Assembly: GCA_964017045.1 (NCBI GenBank) | Contig: OZ024797.1 | Span: forward strand, 14,465,562 to 14,529,561 | From: Omphiscola glabra | Taxonomy: Eukaryota > Mollusca > Gastropoda > Lymnaeidae | Direction: 5' to 3' | DNA: 64,000 bases | Part shown: in pieces, positions 12,401 through 22,936 of the stretch | Numbering within the stretch: position 1 is the first letter of the stretch | Layout: every line of letters begins with the position of its first letter | Made by a program: the position numbers and the translations under genes | The notes under the pieces: generated by a model | Database searches by the model: none | The model's input: the letters and a program-made list of their open reading frames with translations, nothing else | What the model was told of the DNA's origin: nothing

Positions 12401-13600
12401 CCCGGCCCCGGGTCCTTTTTTCTCCTACGTTAAAACTGCCGATAAGCCAAGAAAAAAAATCATGCTCTCCGATTATGAATATTAATTTTTTTTTTCTTCC
12501 TAATACAGACTTTTTTGAAGATCGCCCAACCCCATCCCATCCCCACCCCTCCACGTAAAATAAATCCATGGGAAATAGGTAAACTTGATAGATCTATTAG
12601 TTAAGCTTGATAGATCTATTAGTTAAACTTGATAGATCTATTAGTTAAACTTGATAGATCTATTAGTTAAACTTGATAGATCTATTAGTTAAACTTGATA
12701 GATCTATTAGTTAAGCTTGATAGATCTATTAGTTAAACTTGATAGATCTATTTGTTAAGCTTGATCGACCCATGCCTAAGTCAAGCTGGAATCTAAACCA
12801 TATGTACGCAGTCGAACTTTTATTTAATGGACTCGTCAAAATTGTTACTGAATCTTGGTATTGCGATTAATGTTTTTCTTTTTCAAAAATATCTGTCAAA
12901 AATATCTGTCAAAAATATCTGTCAAAAATATCTGTCAAAAATATCTGTCAAAAATATCTGTCAAAATTATTATTAAGAAGTTTTCGGTCATGAAATGTGT
13001 CTCCCCCAAGGAACTGAAAATCATGAAGTGCTAACGCAGGCGAACAGGCTGCTGTCAATTCTAATGAACAGCAAAATGTGGGGGCACGCGAACAGGCTGC
13101 TGTCAATTCTAATGAACAGCAAAATGTGGGACACGCGAACAGGCTGCTGTCAATTCTACTGAACATCAAAAGGTGGGGCACGCGAACAGGCTGCTGTCAA
13201 TTCTAATGAATATCGAAATGTGGGGTACGCGAACAGGCTGCTGTCAATTCTAATGAATATCGAAATGTGGGGCACGCGAACAGGCTGCTGTCAATTCTAA
13301 TGAATATCGAAATGCCATGTTAATTTGAAGAAATATCATCGTTTAACTCGAGGAAAACAGTTATTTCGACGTAATGAAATGATGCATCCAAACATGATGA
13401 GGCCCCGGTGTTCCTAACTGGTCAGTTTGACCACGACTTAATTCTCACCTGTCAACATCATTGGCCTCAGGACCCAGGCACTGGTGCGGGTCATCGGTGC
13501 CTTTGGAGTATTTGAACTTAATGCCGCCGCTAACTGTGATGACGTTAAATTCCCCCGTCGCTGCTGCGAGCGTGTAGTTATCCTTCATCCCAGTGACCAA
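423..13600 (-). CDS. Dispatched-like RND/sterol-sensing-domain membrane protein, N-terminal part, 9 exons
   Basis: Exons in transcription order: A 13600-13449, B 11062-10794, C 10294-10203, D 9929-9859, E 4560-4333, F 3734-3589, G 2484-2372, H 1531-1451, I 593 to 432 or 423. Each has an AG acceptor and GT donor, and all eight junction phases agree, giving one open frame of about 410 codons. The first ATG in exon A (13588) is a plausible start; a non-coding first exon would lie upstream. Residues about 1-120 are polar and low-complexity. Then comes membrane segment 1 (LLFLIISGILVAAGYNLF, exons B-C), a long extracytosolic loop with several Cys (exons D-H) including RSLFFTGTPLEGY, then segments 2-3 (DLLLAVGSFLFIFLFMLLQ and following, exon I). 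This order of one helix, large loop and helix bundle is that of Patched/Dispatched/NPC1-type RND proteins. Dispatched releases lipid-modified Hedgehog; whether this member does is unknown. The remaining helices and second loop lie beyond the left edge. The exon F and G donors are weak and abut minisatellites. Confidence 0.72.
1560..1845. repeat. 18-bp minisatellite, about 15 copies, at the exon H acceptor side
   Basis: Unit close to ctgtctgactgtgtgcgg. It starts about 30 bases upstream (in gene sense) of exon H of the Dispatched-like gene. All frames stay open because 18 is a multiple of three; these are not genes. Confidence 0.93.
2047..2395. repeat. 25-26-bp minisatellite overlapping the exon G donor, about 13 copies
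   Basis: Unit contains ataatcttgtatttaaaatg and taccat. On the gene strand each unit reads acaagat...atggtacatttta. The first unit is the 3' end of exon G plus its donor (ATG|GTACAT), so the array repeats the exon-intron boundary. Confidence 0.9.
2768..3583. repeat. 15-bp minisatellite (agtagcaacaacagc), about 54 copies
   Basis: Highly regular array with CAA/CAG-like composition on the plus strand. It begins 5 bases inside the intron from the exon F donor (3588). A few units carry cggtagc or aaccaca variants; two cacagtagcaacagcag junctions (about 2781 and 3215) suggest a block duplication of roughly 430 bp. Confidence 0.95.
5380..5530. repeat. GA-rich microsatellite tract
   Basis: Irregular (GA)n and GGGA runs over about 150 bases; purine-only stretches on the plus strand. 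Confidence 0.85.
5588..6232. repeat. 36-bp minisatellite with higher-order structure, about 18 copies
   Basis: Unit contains caagcgtcagtcaaaagcat then ttctacttgttatgac. A distinctive variant pair (cattttaacttgc followed by agtatttc) occurs at about 5777 and again at 6029, 252 bp apart. That is seven units, so a seven-unit block was duplicated. Confidence 0.95.
6726..7200. repeat. About 62-bp tandem array, 8 copies, partly alternating variants
   Basis: Units contain gcgttagaaatctgggtaac. Copies alternate between ccatctcttgtactgaag and ccacctcttgtatcgaag versions over most of the array, which implies a dimeric amplification step. Confidence 0.92.
8452..8622 (+). CDS. Short ORF with a SAP-like DNA-binding motif, 56 aa
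   Basis: ATG at 8452 opens a 56-codon frame ending TGA at 8620-8622. The segment ETWRVEEITKFLRGL followed by SGNKAELVDRVRGC has the helix-extended loop-helix pattern of a SAP domain: a hydrophobic first helix, then Gly-Asn-Lys and a second helix LVDRVR. SAP domains bind AT-rich DNA; in invertebrates such N-terminal SAP segments often front transposon- or recombinase-related proteins. A donor-like CGG|GTACGC sits inside the motif end at about 8566, so this may be exon 1 of something larger. It lies on the strand opposite the Dispatched-like gene, within its exon D-E intron. Family assignment is by eye; function unknown. Confidence 0.45.
   Translation: MAAHMAKTAFETWRVEEITKFLRGLHQPVSGNKAELVDRVRGCVALRICGEKNVCL
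9075..9165. repeat. (TA)n/(ACAT)n microsatellite
   Basis: Runs of tacatacata and tatatatata. Confidence 0.9.
9330..9760 (+). mobile_element. Non-LTR retrotransposon 3' end, family 1, frameshifted
   Basis: A frame with VRLEERRRLSRLSMLYKLKN continues after a frameshift near 9470 as KTRTRYRSSSFLPKTVRDWN. This is the post-reverse-transcriptase C-terminal region common in animal LINEs. After the stop a short 3' UTR (about 9690-9740, containing atcgtgggccctcaaaacat) ends in a (GAA)n tail at 9744-9757. The same 3' UTR occurs in reverse at 27.5 and 47.4 kb, marking a multicopy family. It is 5'-truncated and inactive, and lies in the exon D-E intron of the Dispatched-like gene. Confidence 0.75.
10395..10592. 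repeat. 39-bp AT-rich tandem array, 5 copies
   Basis: Unit begins ttaatttactcattattatt. It lies between exons B and C of the Dispatched-like gene. Copies are about 90 percent alike. Confidence 0.85.
11297..11539. mobile_element. Mariner-like MITE, 243 bp, TA target duplication
   Basis: The ends are inverted repeats of about 34 bp: left cagggtgtgccaataaaagt, right the complement of cagggtgggccaataaaagt, both continuing gagaacatctcgta. TA flanks both ends (11295-11296, 11540-11541). Inside is AT-rich with no transposase frame. The end sequence and TA duplication fit a non-autonomous Tc1/mariner element. It lies upstream of exon B of the Dispatched-like gene. Confidence 0.88.
11812..12060. repeat. 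38-bp tandem array, about 6.5 copies
   Basis: Unit starts agcactaaataaaccattta; nearly identical copies in the intron upstream of exon B. Confidence 0.93.
12576..12770. repeat. 22-bp tandem array, about 9 copies
   Basis: Unit close to aacttgatagatctattagt; every copy carries an AGATCT palindrome. Confidence 0.93.
12884..12968. repeat. 13-bp tandem array (aaaaatatctgtc), 6 copies
   Basis: Perfect 13-bp units, the last ending with a single substitution. Confidence 0.93.
13036..13318. repeat. About 47-bp tandem array, 6 copies
   Basis: Unit contains gcgaacaggctgctgtcaat. It lies about 130 bases downstream, in gene sense, of exon A of the Dispatched-like gene. Confidence 0.92.
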
Positions 13601-13737
13601 CTGAAACAACCAAATTGTGAGCTTTGTGTGGCTATAGTTTTTAGTATTTAGAATAATACTTAACTTTGCCTAGGCGTGAGGAAGGGTTTCACTGACATTA
13701 ACATTATACCAGGAAAGAGTTACAAGTTTTAAATACA

Positions 13738-14214
13738 CCGTGACCAGAGTGACCAGCGTGACCAGAGTGACCAGTGTGAGCAGAGTGACCAGAGTACCAG
13801 AGGTACCAGAGTGACCAGTGTGAGCAGATTGACCAGAGTACCAGAGGGACCAGAGTGACCAGAGTGACGAGAGAGACCAGTGTGAGCAGAGTGACCAGAG
13901 TGACCAGAGTGACCAGAGTAACCAGCGTGAGCAGAGTGACCAGTGTGGCCAGTGTGACCAGACTGACCAGAGTGACCAGTGTGGCCAGAGTGACCAGAGT
14001 GACCAGTGTGGCCAGAGTGACCAGAGTACCAGAGGGACCAGAGTGACCAGTGTGAGTATATTGACCAGAGTACCAGAGGGACCAGAGTGACCAGAGAGAC
14101 CAGTGTGAGCAGAGTGACCAGCGTGAGCAGAGTGACCAGTGTGACCAGAGTGACCAGACTGACCAGTGTGACCAGAGTGACCAGTGTGACCAGAGTGACC
14201 AGAGGGACCAAAGG
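13738..14214. repeat. 9-bp-based array (gtgaccaga), with 27- and 60-bp higher-order blocks
   Basis: Degenerate 9-bp units with gtgagcaga, gtggccaga and gtaccagag variants, repeating in larger blocks. It starts about 140 bases upstream of exon A of the Dispatched-like gene and opens long artefact frames on both strands. Confidence 0.93.
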
Positions 14215-14379
14215 TCTTGGTTTTCTCGAGACTGTCAAACTCAAGCAGAGCCATCTCGTTATTTTGTTGCCTTCTCCCTGCCAATTTTCGGCTTTGGGGG
14301 CCCCCTTCATTCAAAGTAGATTGGCTATTTTGCGTTCGTTGTTACTGTTACTTAAAAATTTTAAACAAATTTTATAAAA

Positions 14380-15360
14380 AAACTTCTTTGAAAAATTCAT
14401 TTTCATTAAAATGGTTCAACCAAACAGAAACAATGTGCACTTGAAGGCTTGCGGGAATTTCTATAATTTGACTGTAACAATCTCGGCACTTAGTAACAGT
14501 TGACGTGCGATGAATATCATAGATAATCCACCTGAGCCACGGCTGAGTGCAAACACGATTTTTTTTTAGCTTTAGAACATTGACAGGCATTGACAGGCAT
14601 TGTAATGTTGATTCGTGACCATCACAGGCGTGTTGGAAAAAAAATGGGGGGAGGAGGGGATTGGAGGAACCAAATTTATTTCTGAAAATGTAGTGCTATG
14701 AATTTTGCTCGAAATAAAATGCTTTACCGATGTTCTAGAATTTAACCAATGTCTTTTCCTTTTCTTTCACTCGGATAAAAGTAAAGGAACAAAAATTGTG
14801 TCCCATTATTTTATTTACTGTAAAACCACCAACCCCACCCTACCCCCACGAGGAACACAAATGCCACCCTTGAAAGGTGCAACCCCTTGCCACCCACACT
14901 TGTTCATACGTTAGTGGGTAAGCAAAAATATAAACGATATTTTTTTTAAAATAAGATTTTTACCTTGATTCTAGATACTATAGAAATTTAAAGGAAAAAA
15001 ATTGTTGGAATTATTCTATATTTGCACCCCGCTCCCTCCTCCCCAACTATATATTCCTTATTTTTGTTTTTGGCGCCCTGGGTGTCCGAAAATGAAGAAA
15101 TCATTTGTGGTTACAGCGGTGAACTCTTCTGTCAGCGAGGCGATCTTTATCGTGAAGCTAATTTGGGTGAATTTTATTTTTTTGCGTTTTCATTTATTTA
15201 TTCCTATATATCATATGGACTCTAACTTTTCTTAAAACAATAATTATTTCATGTGTATTCTTCAACTGTACTGGTTCAACTCATGAATGACTGTAATGAA
15301 AAGTTCAAAAACTTTTGTGTATAGTGTACTGGTTGTACTGGTACGAATGGCAACATTACA
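14380..15360. other. No gene seen
   Basis: AT-rich sequence with short frames of no recognisable family. Only a doubled gacaggcatt motif at 14581 stands out. Confidence 0.5.
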
Positions 15361-15369
15361 TTATTTTTA

Positions 15370-15590
15370 ACATGAGAGCACAAAGATGTTGTGACTGAAT
15401 GTGTCTTGACATGAGAACACAAACATGGTTGTGACAAAATGTGTCTTGACATGAAAACACAAACATGGTTGTGACAAAATGTGTCTTGACATGAGAACAC
15501 AAACACGGTTGTGACAGAATGTGTCTTGACATGAGAACACAAACATGGTTGTGACAGAATGTGTCTGGACAGGAGAACACAAACACGCAC
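15370..15590. repeat. 40-bp tandem array, about 5 copies
   Basis: Unit contains gaatgtgtcttgacatgaga then acacaaacatg; only a few substitutions between copies. Confidence 0.93.
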
Positions 15591-15739
15591 AACGATTGAC
15601 ACGTGATCACACTACAGACGAAAGACGCGAGCAACTACAGACGAGAGATGTCGAAAACGAGGCTGTTTGTCTGGACGACATCAAACGTACATTCAGTAAC
15701 ACCGCAGGGGATACCTCTAAAATGAGTGGTCTTTAATTA

Positions 15740-16510
15740 CTGCGGTCCGCACCCCTAGTGACGCTACTGCAGTTATCTCTTGACTGATGTTCCACCCTGC
15801 TTCGTTACATTTATGATTGTCTTTCTTTTCATATTGGTTATTTGTACCACAGTCCAATGATGTTTTTTTTTTTCAAATTGTTGTTGATTTCCAACCATTC
15901 TGGTATCATAAAATGCTAGGTTCTATAAAAAAAACAATAGGTTGATATCAAGATATCGTTAAAGAGCAACGCTTTGATGTCCAATAGTGCTCCAGTATTC
16001 CATTGAAACATGATCATACGACTTATCAATGGCATCAAGCGTACATATTAATGTATTTAAAGACGGATAAACGGCGCAGGTCGTGATAAGCATGGACGTC
16101 ATAACAACACAGGGGCGTAGCTACTGGCAGGCCGTGGCGCTTTCGTGCCGCAGGGCGTATTTATGTGTCAGAGGCGTGCCCTGCCTTGTAAAAGGATTTG
16201 TCTTTTTCCTTAAACTTAAACCTTCAGGAGATTTATATCAAGTGCTAGTCAAATATTTAGCTATAAATGTGTGCCACTAGTTACATCATAATTCTAATTT
16301 AATATATAATAACCGTGTCAACAACAACGAGACCGTACTGTGTAACTTATTTGCTGCCAGTATGATTGTGTAACTTTGATGCAGTTTTTGAAGCCCCGTT
16401 TGTAATTTTAATTAAACGACTACGCCTCTGCCCCCAGGCTAGAGGCACTGGAGATCGGAGTATTGGAGTCGAAACATTATGAATTCTTGATTATAACACG
16501 GAAAACCCAT
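15740..16510. other. No gene seen; possible relic MITE end
   Basis: The stretch around 15740-15775 (ccctagtgacgctactgcag) recalls a decayed right end of the CAGTGGCG-type elements, without a partner. Otherwise featureless. Confidence 0.4.
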
Positions 16511-16511
16511 G

Positions 16512-17260
16512 CAATCCCCTCTACAGCCCATGTAGGGCTTTGGCCTGCCTCACTACTTCCTTCCACTCGGACCATCCCTGTGGCGCTACAGCCCATGTAG
16601 GGCTTTGGCCTGCCTCACTACTTCCTTCCACTCGGACCATCCCTGTGGCGCTACAGCCCATGTAGGGCTTTGGCCTGCCTCACTACTTCCTTCTACTCGG
16701 ACTATCCCTGTGGCGCTACAGCCCATGTAGGGCTTTGGCCTGCCTCACTACTTCCTTCCACTCGGACCATCCCTGTGGCGCTACAGCCCATGTAGGGCTT
16801 TGGCCTGCCTCACTACTTCCTTCTACTCGGACCATCCCTGTGGCGCTACAGCCCATGTAGGGCTTTGGCCTGCCTCACTACTTCCTTCTACTCGGACCAT
16901 CCCTGTGGCGCTACAGCCCATGTAGGGCTTTGGCCTGCCTCACTACTTCCTTCCACTCGGACCATCCCTGTGGCGCTACAGCCCATGTAGGGCTTTGGCC
17001 TGCCTCACTACTTCCTTCCACTCGGACCATCCTTGTGGCGCTACAGCCCATGTAGGGCTTTGGCCTGCCTCACTACTTCCTTCCACTCGGACCATCCCTG
17101 TGGCGCTACAGCCCATGTAGGGCTTTGGCATGCCTCACTACTTCCTTCCACTCGGACCATCCCTGTGGCGCTACAGCCCATGTAGGGCTTTGGCCTGCCT
17201 CACTACTTCCTTCCACTCGGACCATCCATATGGCGCTACAGCCCATGTAGGGCTTTGGCC
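16512..17260 (-). repeat. 65-bp tandem array derived from a LINE ORF end, about 11.5 copies
   Basis: Units of 65 bp with only a few substitutions. On the minus strand each encodes WSEWKEVVRQAKALHGL, a stop and RHRDG, i.e. the end of the LINE reading frame preserved at 17225-17500 plus the start of its 3' UTR. The array joins the parent element directly, so it arose by tandem amplification of the element's end. Confidence 0.9.
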
Positions 17261-17500
17261 TGCCTCACCACATCATTCCACTCAGACCTGACTGATGCTT
17301 TTCTTTTCCATGCTTGGATTACCAGATGCTGTAGATCCCTCTCCACATCATCCATCCATCTTAGCCTAGGTCTGCCTTTGAGCCGCTTTCCCTTAGGGTT
17401 TGTTGGTTTACCCTCTTCAATCCTCTGTCGACTTGCATTCTTTCTAAGTGTCCAGCCCAGCGTAGCCTGCCACTTTTAAATTCTGCTGCTTGTGTGGGCT
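17225..17500 (-). mobile_element. C-terminal end of a third non-LTR retrotransposon
   Basis: Read on the minus strand with one or two frameshifts, the segment encodes GHLERMQVDRGLKRVN, then a Gly-Arg-Pro-like basic block, then RWMDDVERDLQHLVIQAWKR and SEWNDVVRQAKALHGL followed by a stop. This matches the conserved C-terminal tail of many invertebrate LINEs. Its last codons are the source of the 65-bp satellite next to it (16.5-17.26 kb). Confidence 0.75.
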
Positions 17501-17519
17501 CCTGATATATAGACTATTC

Positions 17520-18400
17520 AATTCTGTAAAAAGATTACTAGTAAATTATCTCAATTTATTTGGTCAACTTTTTAAAATTTTAATTATTTTTTTTAATCTT
17601 AAGTTTAAACAAATTTATCTCAAGCGATGTCCCAAATGCTAACATATGCTAGGACTTTGACGCTTAACTTGTTGGTGTTTCTGGTATAAACAATTTATGT
17701 ATATGTTTAGCTATAACCACACACAACATGTTACTGAGAAGAAAATCATGGTGAGCCTTTGAAAATTGGTTCTAATGATGGGACACGGATGGTAACAGTC
17801 AGACATCATTATAACACTATCTAAATTGAAAAGTATTTCTTATCAATTTTTTTTACACCGCACAATATTACTGTGGATCCGCCCCTGGCTATGCCAACGT
17901 CCTGAAATGTAACCTCCGGATTATTCCATAACACATGCACTGTTTTGGGTGCGTCCACGGTTATTGGACTTTGGACTTGGCTACACCAGCAATCAGCAGG
18001 CATGCACCTAATGTACCTGGAGTTAAGTCCCCCCAACCCACCATCCCCCACAGCCTCCATCATAACCACTCTGCCCCCCTCTCCCAGACGCAATCCAAGA
18101 ACCCATTATGTGAGTCCCGAGCTGACGAAATGTGAATTTGTTCCATTAAATTAATTTCCAGAAATACATGGACTTTGCACCCACGGTTGGATGTTGTAAA
18201 GCATGATACGGGAAACGGAATGTTAACGTCAACATTGATCCACACCCTGACACCCCCCCCCCCTGCCCCACTCGGCCCAAAATAGATTTTTTTAAAAATA
18301 TTTATTTAATGTTGCAGATTGTGTCATATTTCCAGAGCCGCAACTCTTATAATATCATGAAATCAATTTAATTGTATGCAGAGTTGATTATATGTGAGAA
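17520..18400. other. No gene seen
   Basis: AT-rich DNA with small frames only. The region 17870-17900 (gatccgcccctggctatgcc) resembles one MITE end without its mate. Confidence 0.45.
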
Positions 18401-19142
18401 TACGTTGATTATATGAAGTGCTGAGTTGATTTAAGTATGGCTGAATTGATTATATGTGATACTGAGTTTAATATATATGATATGGAGTTGATTATTTGGG
18501 ATGTTAAGTTAATTATATGTGATGCTGAGTTGATTATATAGGATGCTGAGTTGATTATATGTGACTCTGAGCTGATTATATGGGAGGCTGAGCTGATTAT
18601 ATGGGATGCTGAGCTGATTATATGGGATGTTAAGTTCATTATATGTGATACTGAGTTCATTATATGGGATGCTGATTTGATTATATGTGATGCTGAGGTG
18701 ATTATATAGGATGCTGAGTTGATTATAAAGGATGCTGATTTGATTATATGTGATGCTGAGGTGATTATATAGGATGCTGAGTTGATTATATGGGATGCTA
18801 AGGTGATTATATGTGATACTGAGTTCATTATATGGGATGCTGAGTTGATTATATGGGATGCTGAGTGGATTATATAGGATGCTGAGTTGATTATAAAGGA
18901 TGCTGAGTTGATTATATATGATGCTGAGTTGATTAATATAGGATGCTGAGTTGATTATATAGGATGATGCGTTGATTATATGGGATACTGAGTTGATTAT
19001 ATAGGATGATTCGTTGATTATATAGGATGCTGAGTTGATTATATAGGATGATGCGTTGATTATATGGGATACTGAGTTGATTATATAGGATGATTCGTTG
19101 ATTATATAGGATGCTGAGTTGATTATATGGGATGGTGAGTGT
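18400..19142. repeat. 21-bp tandem array, about 34 copies
   Basis: Unit close to gctgagttgattatatggga. Rather degenerate; a 4-unit block with gatgatgcgttg occurs twice near 18960-19110. Confidence 0.93.
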
Positions 19143-19149
19143 TGTACTG

Positions 19150-20195
19150 TATCATTTGGAAGCTACATGACTCGAATGATTTGTTGGATCGCTTTAATCT
19201 AATTTCTTTTCAAACGATCTAATTCCTTGTTCGTGTTAAGAAATATGTATTAAACTTGAATACCCAGAAACGAACTAGTAGTAAAATGTGCATGTGGGGG
19301 GGGGGAGGAGGTTGGGGAACATCAGCCCTCAATGAAATCTACATTTTGTATTGTTTCATTCTGCTGTGATTTTTTTCCGAACGGTGTGTCGCGACACACT
19401 GGTATTACGTTAGAGGTTTTTTTTCAAGCGGGGTGTCCCAAGATTTATATATAAATGAATATAAATTGAAGTTAAAACGGGTTTAACAGCTTCGAACCAT
19501 AGATCCAATTTATCAACGAGAAAGCCCAATGATTGTGTTTGTCGTGCGGATCTTTCATTCAGTCGTTATATATATATAAAGGTTGACAACCCGTTGTAAT
19601 ATAGTAAAAACCATCAATGAATTGAGCCACACTGTAGTAAGATTGGGAAGAAAGCATTAATCTAATCGTCTTTTTCTCAAATTTTACTTCTTCTTCTTAA
19701 TTAACCCCCCTCTCGTGACCGCAAACCCCCCCCAAACAACAACCCCCCCCCCAACCTTGTAACAAAAAATGACATTCGCCATATGTCCATGGCAAGTCCT
19801 ACGTACGTGATGTCAAGTACATTGGCGGTTTACTGAAATTCTAAGAATTATAACAAAGCTCGACTTTTTTTTAAATCACTGGGGGGTTTTTTTCCGACCA
19901 GATCAGCGGTACCATTCATATGGGCTCTACCTTCAACACGTGGTTCGATAGTGTCTCACCGTGTGTGTGTGTGTGTGTTCCAGGGGCAGGTAAATACTGT
20001 TTTGTACGACGAAGCATGGACGACTTCGTTGCCATGGTTACGTTACCCAGCAAGGTTTCGCAACCACGACGTGGCGATGCTGATATAAACGTAAAATTTC
20101 CAGCTTTCATAAACTAGATTAATTCATTTTGCTAGTCCCATCAAACAGCAGAAGCGTTGTCGGTATATTGAACTTTTAAAAAATCAATTAGTCAT
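19150..20195. other. No gene seen
   Basis: Homopolymer runs (G and C of 8-10 bases) and short frames. The paired 60-codon frames near 19916-20117 are overlapping and unrecognised. Confidence 0.45.
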
Positions 20196-20200
20196 GTAGA

Positions 20201-20268
20201 CAGTGGCGTGCGGTGGGGGGGGGGGGTGCGGACCACACCGGGTGATACCATCCCTGGCTACGCCACTG
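20201..20268. mobile_element. hAT-like MITE, CAGTGGCG family, 68 bp
   Basis: Terminal inverted repeat CAGTGGCGTG on the left and the inverted CAGTGGCGTAG on the right. The 8-bp flanks CATGTAGA and GATGTAGA match at seven positions. A G-run fills much of the short interior. Confidence 0.75.
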
Positions 20269-20385
20269 GATGTAGAGCTCGTGTATCGCATGACAGGACA
20301 GTTTTCAAATGATACAGGATTTCCAATAGTTAGAGCGGAATTTTGAGAAGGAAATAGATTAAGCTGTAGTAAGTAGAGAAACAAT

Positions 20386-22936
20386 GTCTAATAGAATAGA
20401 AGCTTAGACCATCAGGTCTAGTAGAGTAGCAGCTTAGACCATAAGGTCTAGTAGAGTAGCAGCTTAGACAATCAGGTCTAGTAGAATAGCAGCTTAGACC
20501 ATCAGGTCATGTAGAATACCAGCTTAGACCATCAGGTCTAGTAGAATAGCAGCTTAGACCATCAGGTCTAGTAGAATAGCAGCTTAGACCATAAGGTCTA
20601 GTAGAATAGCAGCTTAGACCATCAGGTCAAGTAGAAGAGCAGCTTAGACCATCAGGTCTAGTAGAATAGCAGCTTGGACCATCAGGTCTAGTAAAATACC
20701 AGCTTAGACCATCAGGTCTAGTAAAATACCAGCTTAGACCATCAGGTCTAGTAGAATACCAGCTTAGACCCAAGGTCTAGTAGAATACCAGCTTAGACCA
20801 TCAGGTCTAGTAGAATACCAGCTTAGACCATCAGGACTAGTAGAATACCAGCTTAGACCATCAGGTCTAGTAGAATACCAGCTTAGACCATCAGGTCTAG
20901 TAGAATACCAGCTTAGACCATCAGGTCTAGTAGAATACCAGCTTAGACCCAAGGTCTAGTAGAATACCAGCTTAGACCATCAGGTCTAGTAGAATACCAG
21001 CTTAGACCATCAGGTCTAGTAGAATACCAGCTTAGACCATCAGGTCTAGTAGAATACCAGCTTAGACCATCAGGTCTAGTAGAATACCAGCTTAGACCAT
21101 CAGGTCTAGTAGAATACCACCTTAGACCATCAGGTCTAGTAGAATACCAGCTTAGACCATCAGGTCTAGTAGAATACCAGCTTAGACCATCAGGTCTAGT
21201 AGAATACCAGCTTAGACCATCAGGTCTAGTAGAATACCAGCTTAGACCCAAGGTCTAGTAGAATACCAGCTTAGACCCAAGGTCTAGTAGAATACCAGCT
21301 TAGACCCAAGGTCTAGTAGAATACCAGCTTAGACCCAAGGTCTAGTAGAATACCAGCTTAGACCATCAGGTCTAGTAGAATACCAGCTTAGACCCAAGGT
21401 CTAGTAGAATACCAGCTTAGACCATCAGGTCTAGTAGAATACCAGCTTGGACCCAAGGTCTAGTAGAATACCAGCTTAGACCCAAGGTCTAGTAGAATAC
21501 CAGCTTAGACCATCAGATCTAGTAGAATACCAGCTTAGACCCAAGGTCTAGTAGAATACCAGCTTAGACCCAATGTCTAGTAGAATACCAGCTTAGACCC
21601 AAAGTCTAGTAAAATACCAGCTGACACCAACAGGTCTAGTAAAATACCAGCTTAGACCATCAGGTCTAGTAGAATACCAGCTTAGACCATCAGGTCTAGT
21701 AGAATACCAGCTTAGACCCAAGGTCTAGTAGAATACCAGCTTAGACCCAAGGTCTAGTAGAGTACCAGCTTAGACCCAAGGTCTAGTAGAATACCAGCTT
21801 AGACCCAAAGTCTAGTAAAATACCAGCTGACACCAACAGGTCTAGTAAAATACCAGCTTAGACCATCAGGTCTAGTATAATACCAGCTTAGACCATCAGG
21901 TCTAGTAGAATACCATCTTAGACCATCAGGTCTAGTAGAATACCAGATTAGACCATCAGGTCTAGTAGAATACCAGCTTAGACACAAAGTCTAGTAAAAT
22001 ACCAGCTGACACCAACAGGTCTAGTAAAATACCAGCTTAGACCATCAGGTCTAGTAGAATACCAGCTTAGACCAACAGGTCTAGTAGAATACCAGCTTAG
22101 ACCCAAAGTCTAGTAAAATACCAGCTGACACCAACAGGTCTAGTAAAATACCAGCTTAGACCATCAGGTCTAGTAGAATACCAGCTTAGACCATCAGGTC
22201 TAGTAGAATACCAGCTTAGACCATCAGGTCTAGTTGAATACTAGCTTAGACCATCAGGTCTAGTAGAATAGCAGCTTAGACCATCAGGTCTAGTAGAATA
22301 GCAGCTTAGACCATCAGGTCTAGTCGAATAGCAGCTTAGACCATCAGGTCTAGTAAAATACCAGCTTAGACCATCATGTCTAGTAAAATACCAGCTTAGA
22401 CCATCAGGTCTAGTAGAATACCAGCTTAGACCATCAGGTCTAAAAAATACCAGCTTAGACCATCAGGTCTAGTAGAATACCAGATTAGACCATCAGGTCT
22501 AAAAAATACCAGCTTAGACCATCTGGTCTAGTAGAATAGCAGCTTAGACCATCAGGTCTAGTCGAATAGCAGCTTAGACCATCAGGTCTAGTAAAATACC
22601 AGCTTAGACCATCAGGTCTAGTAGAATACCAGCTTAGACCATCAGGTCTATTAGAATAGCAGCTTAGACCATCAGGTCTAGTAGAATAGCAGCTTAGACC
22701 ATCAGGTCTAGTAGAAAACCAGATTAGACCATCAGGTCTAGTAGAATACCAGCTTAGACCATCTGGTCTAGTAGAATACGAGCTTAGACCATCAGGTCTA
22801 GTAAAATACCAGCTTAGACCATCAGATCTAGTAGAATAGCAGCTTAGGCCATCAGGTCTAGTAGAAAACCAGATTAGACCATCAGGTCTAAAAAATACCA
22901 GCTTAGACCATCTGGTCTAGTAAAATACCAGCTTGT
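20386..22936. repeat. 30-bp satellite array, about 85 copies, with 28-bp variants
   Basis: Unit contains gtctagtagaataccagctt then agaccatcag; a shortened 28-bp form has agacccaag in place of agaccatcag. Higher-order blocks are visible: the string cagctgacaccaacagg recurs at about 21620, 21826, 22003 and 22123, each preceded by the shortened form and followed by a long-form unit. Largest array in the window; no gene inside. Confidence 0.97.

Noticed and set aside
14215..14314. Possible extra 5' exon of the Dispatched-like gene (MALLEFDSLEKTKTF)
   Set aside because: No donor in a phase compatible with exon A could be found before the 9-bp array begins.
19916..20117. Paired 60-codon frames on both strands
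   Set aside because: Overlapping antisense frames containing a GT microsatellite; no family recognised.
20386..22936. CRISPR-like array (30-bp repeats)
   Set aside because: Units are directly contiguous with no unique spacers, the genome is eukaryotic, and no cas genes are present.
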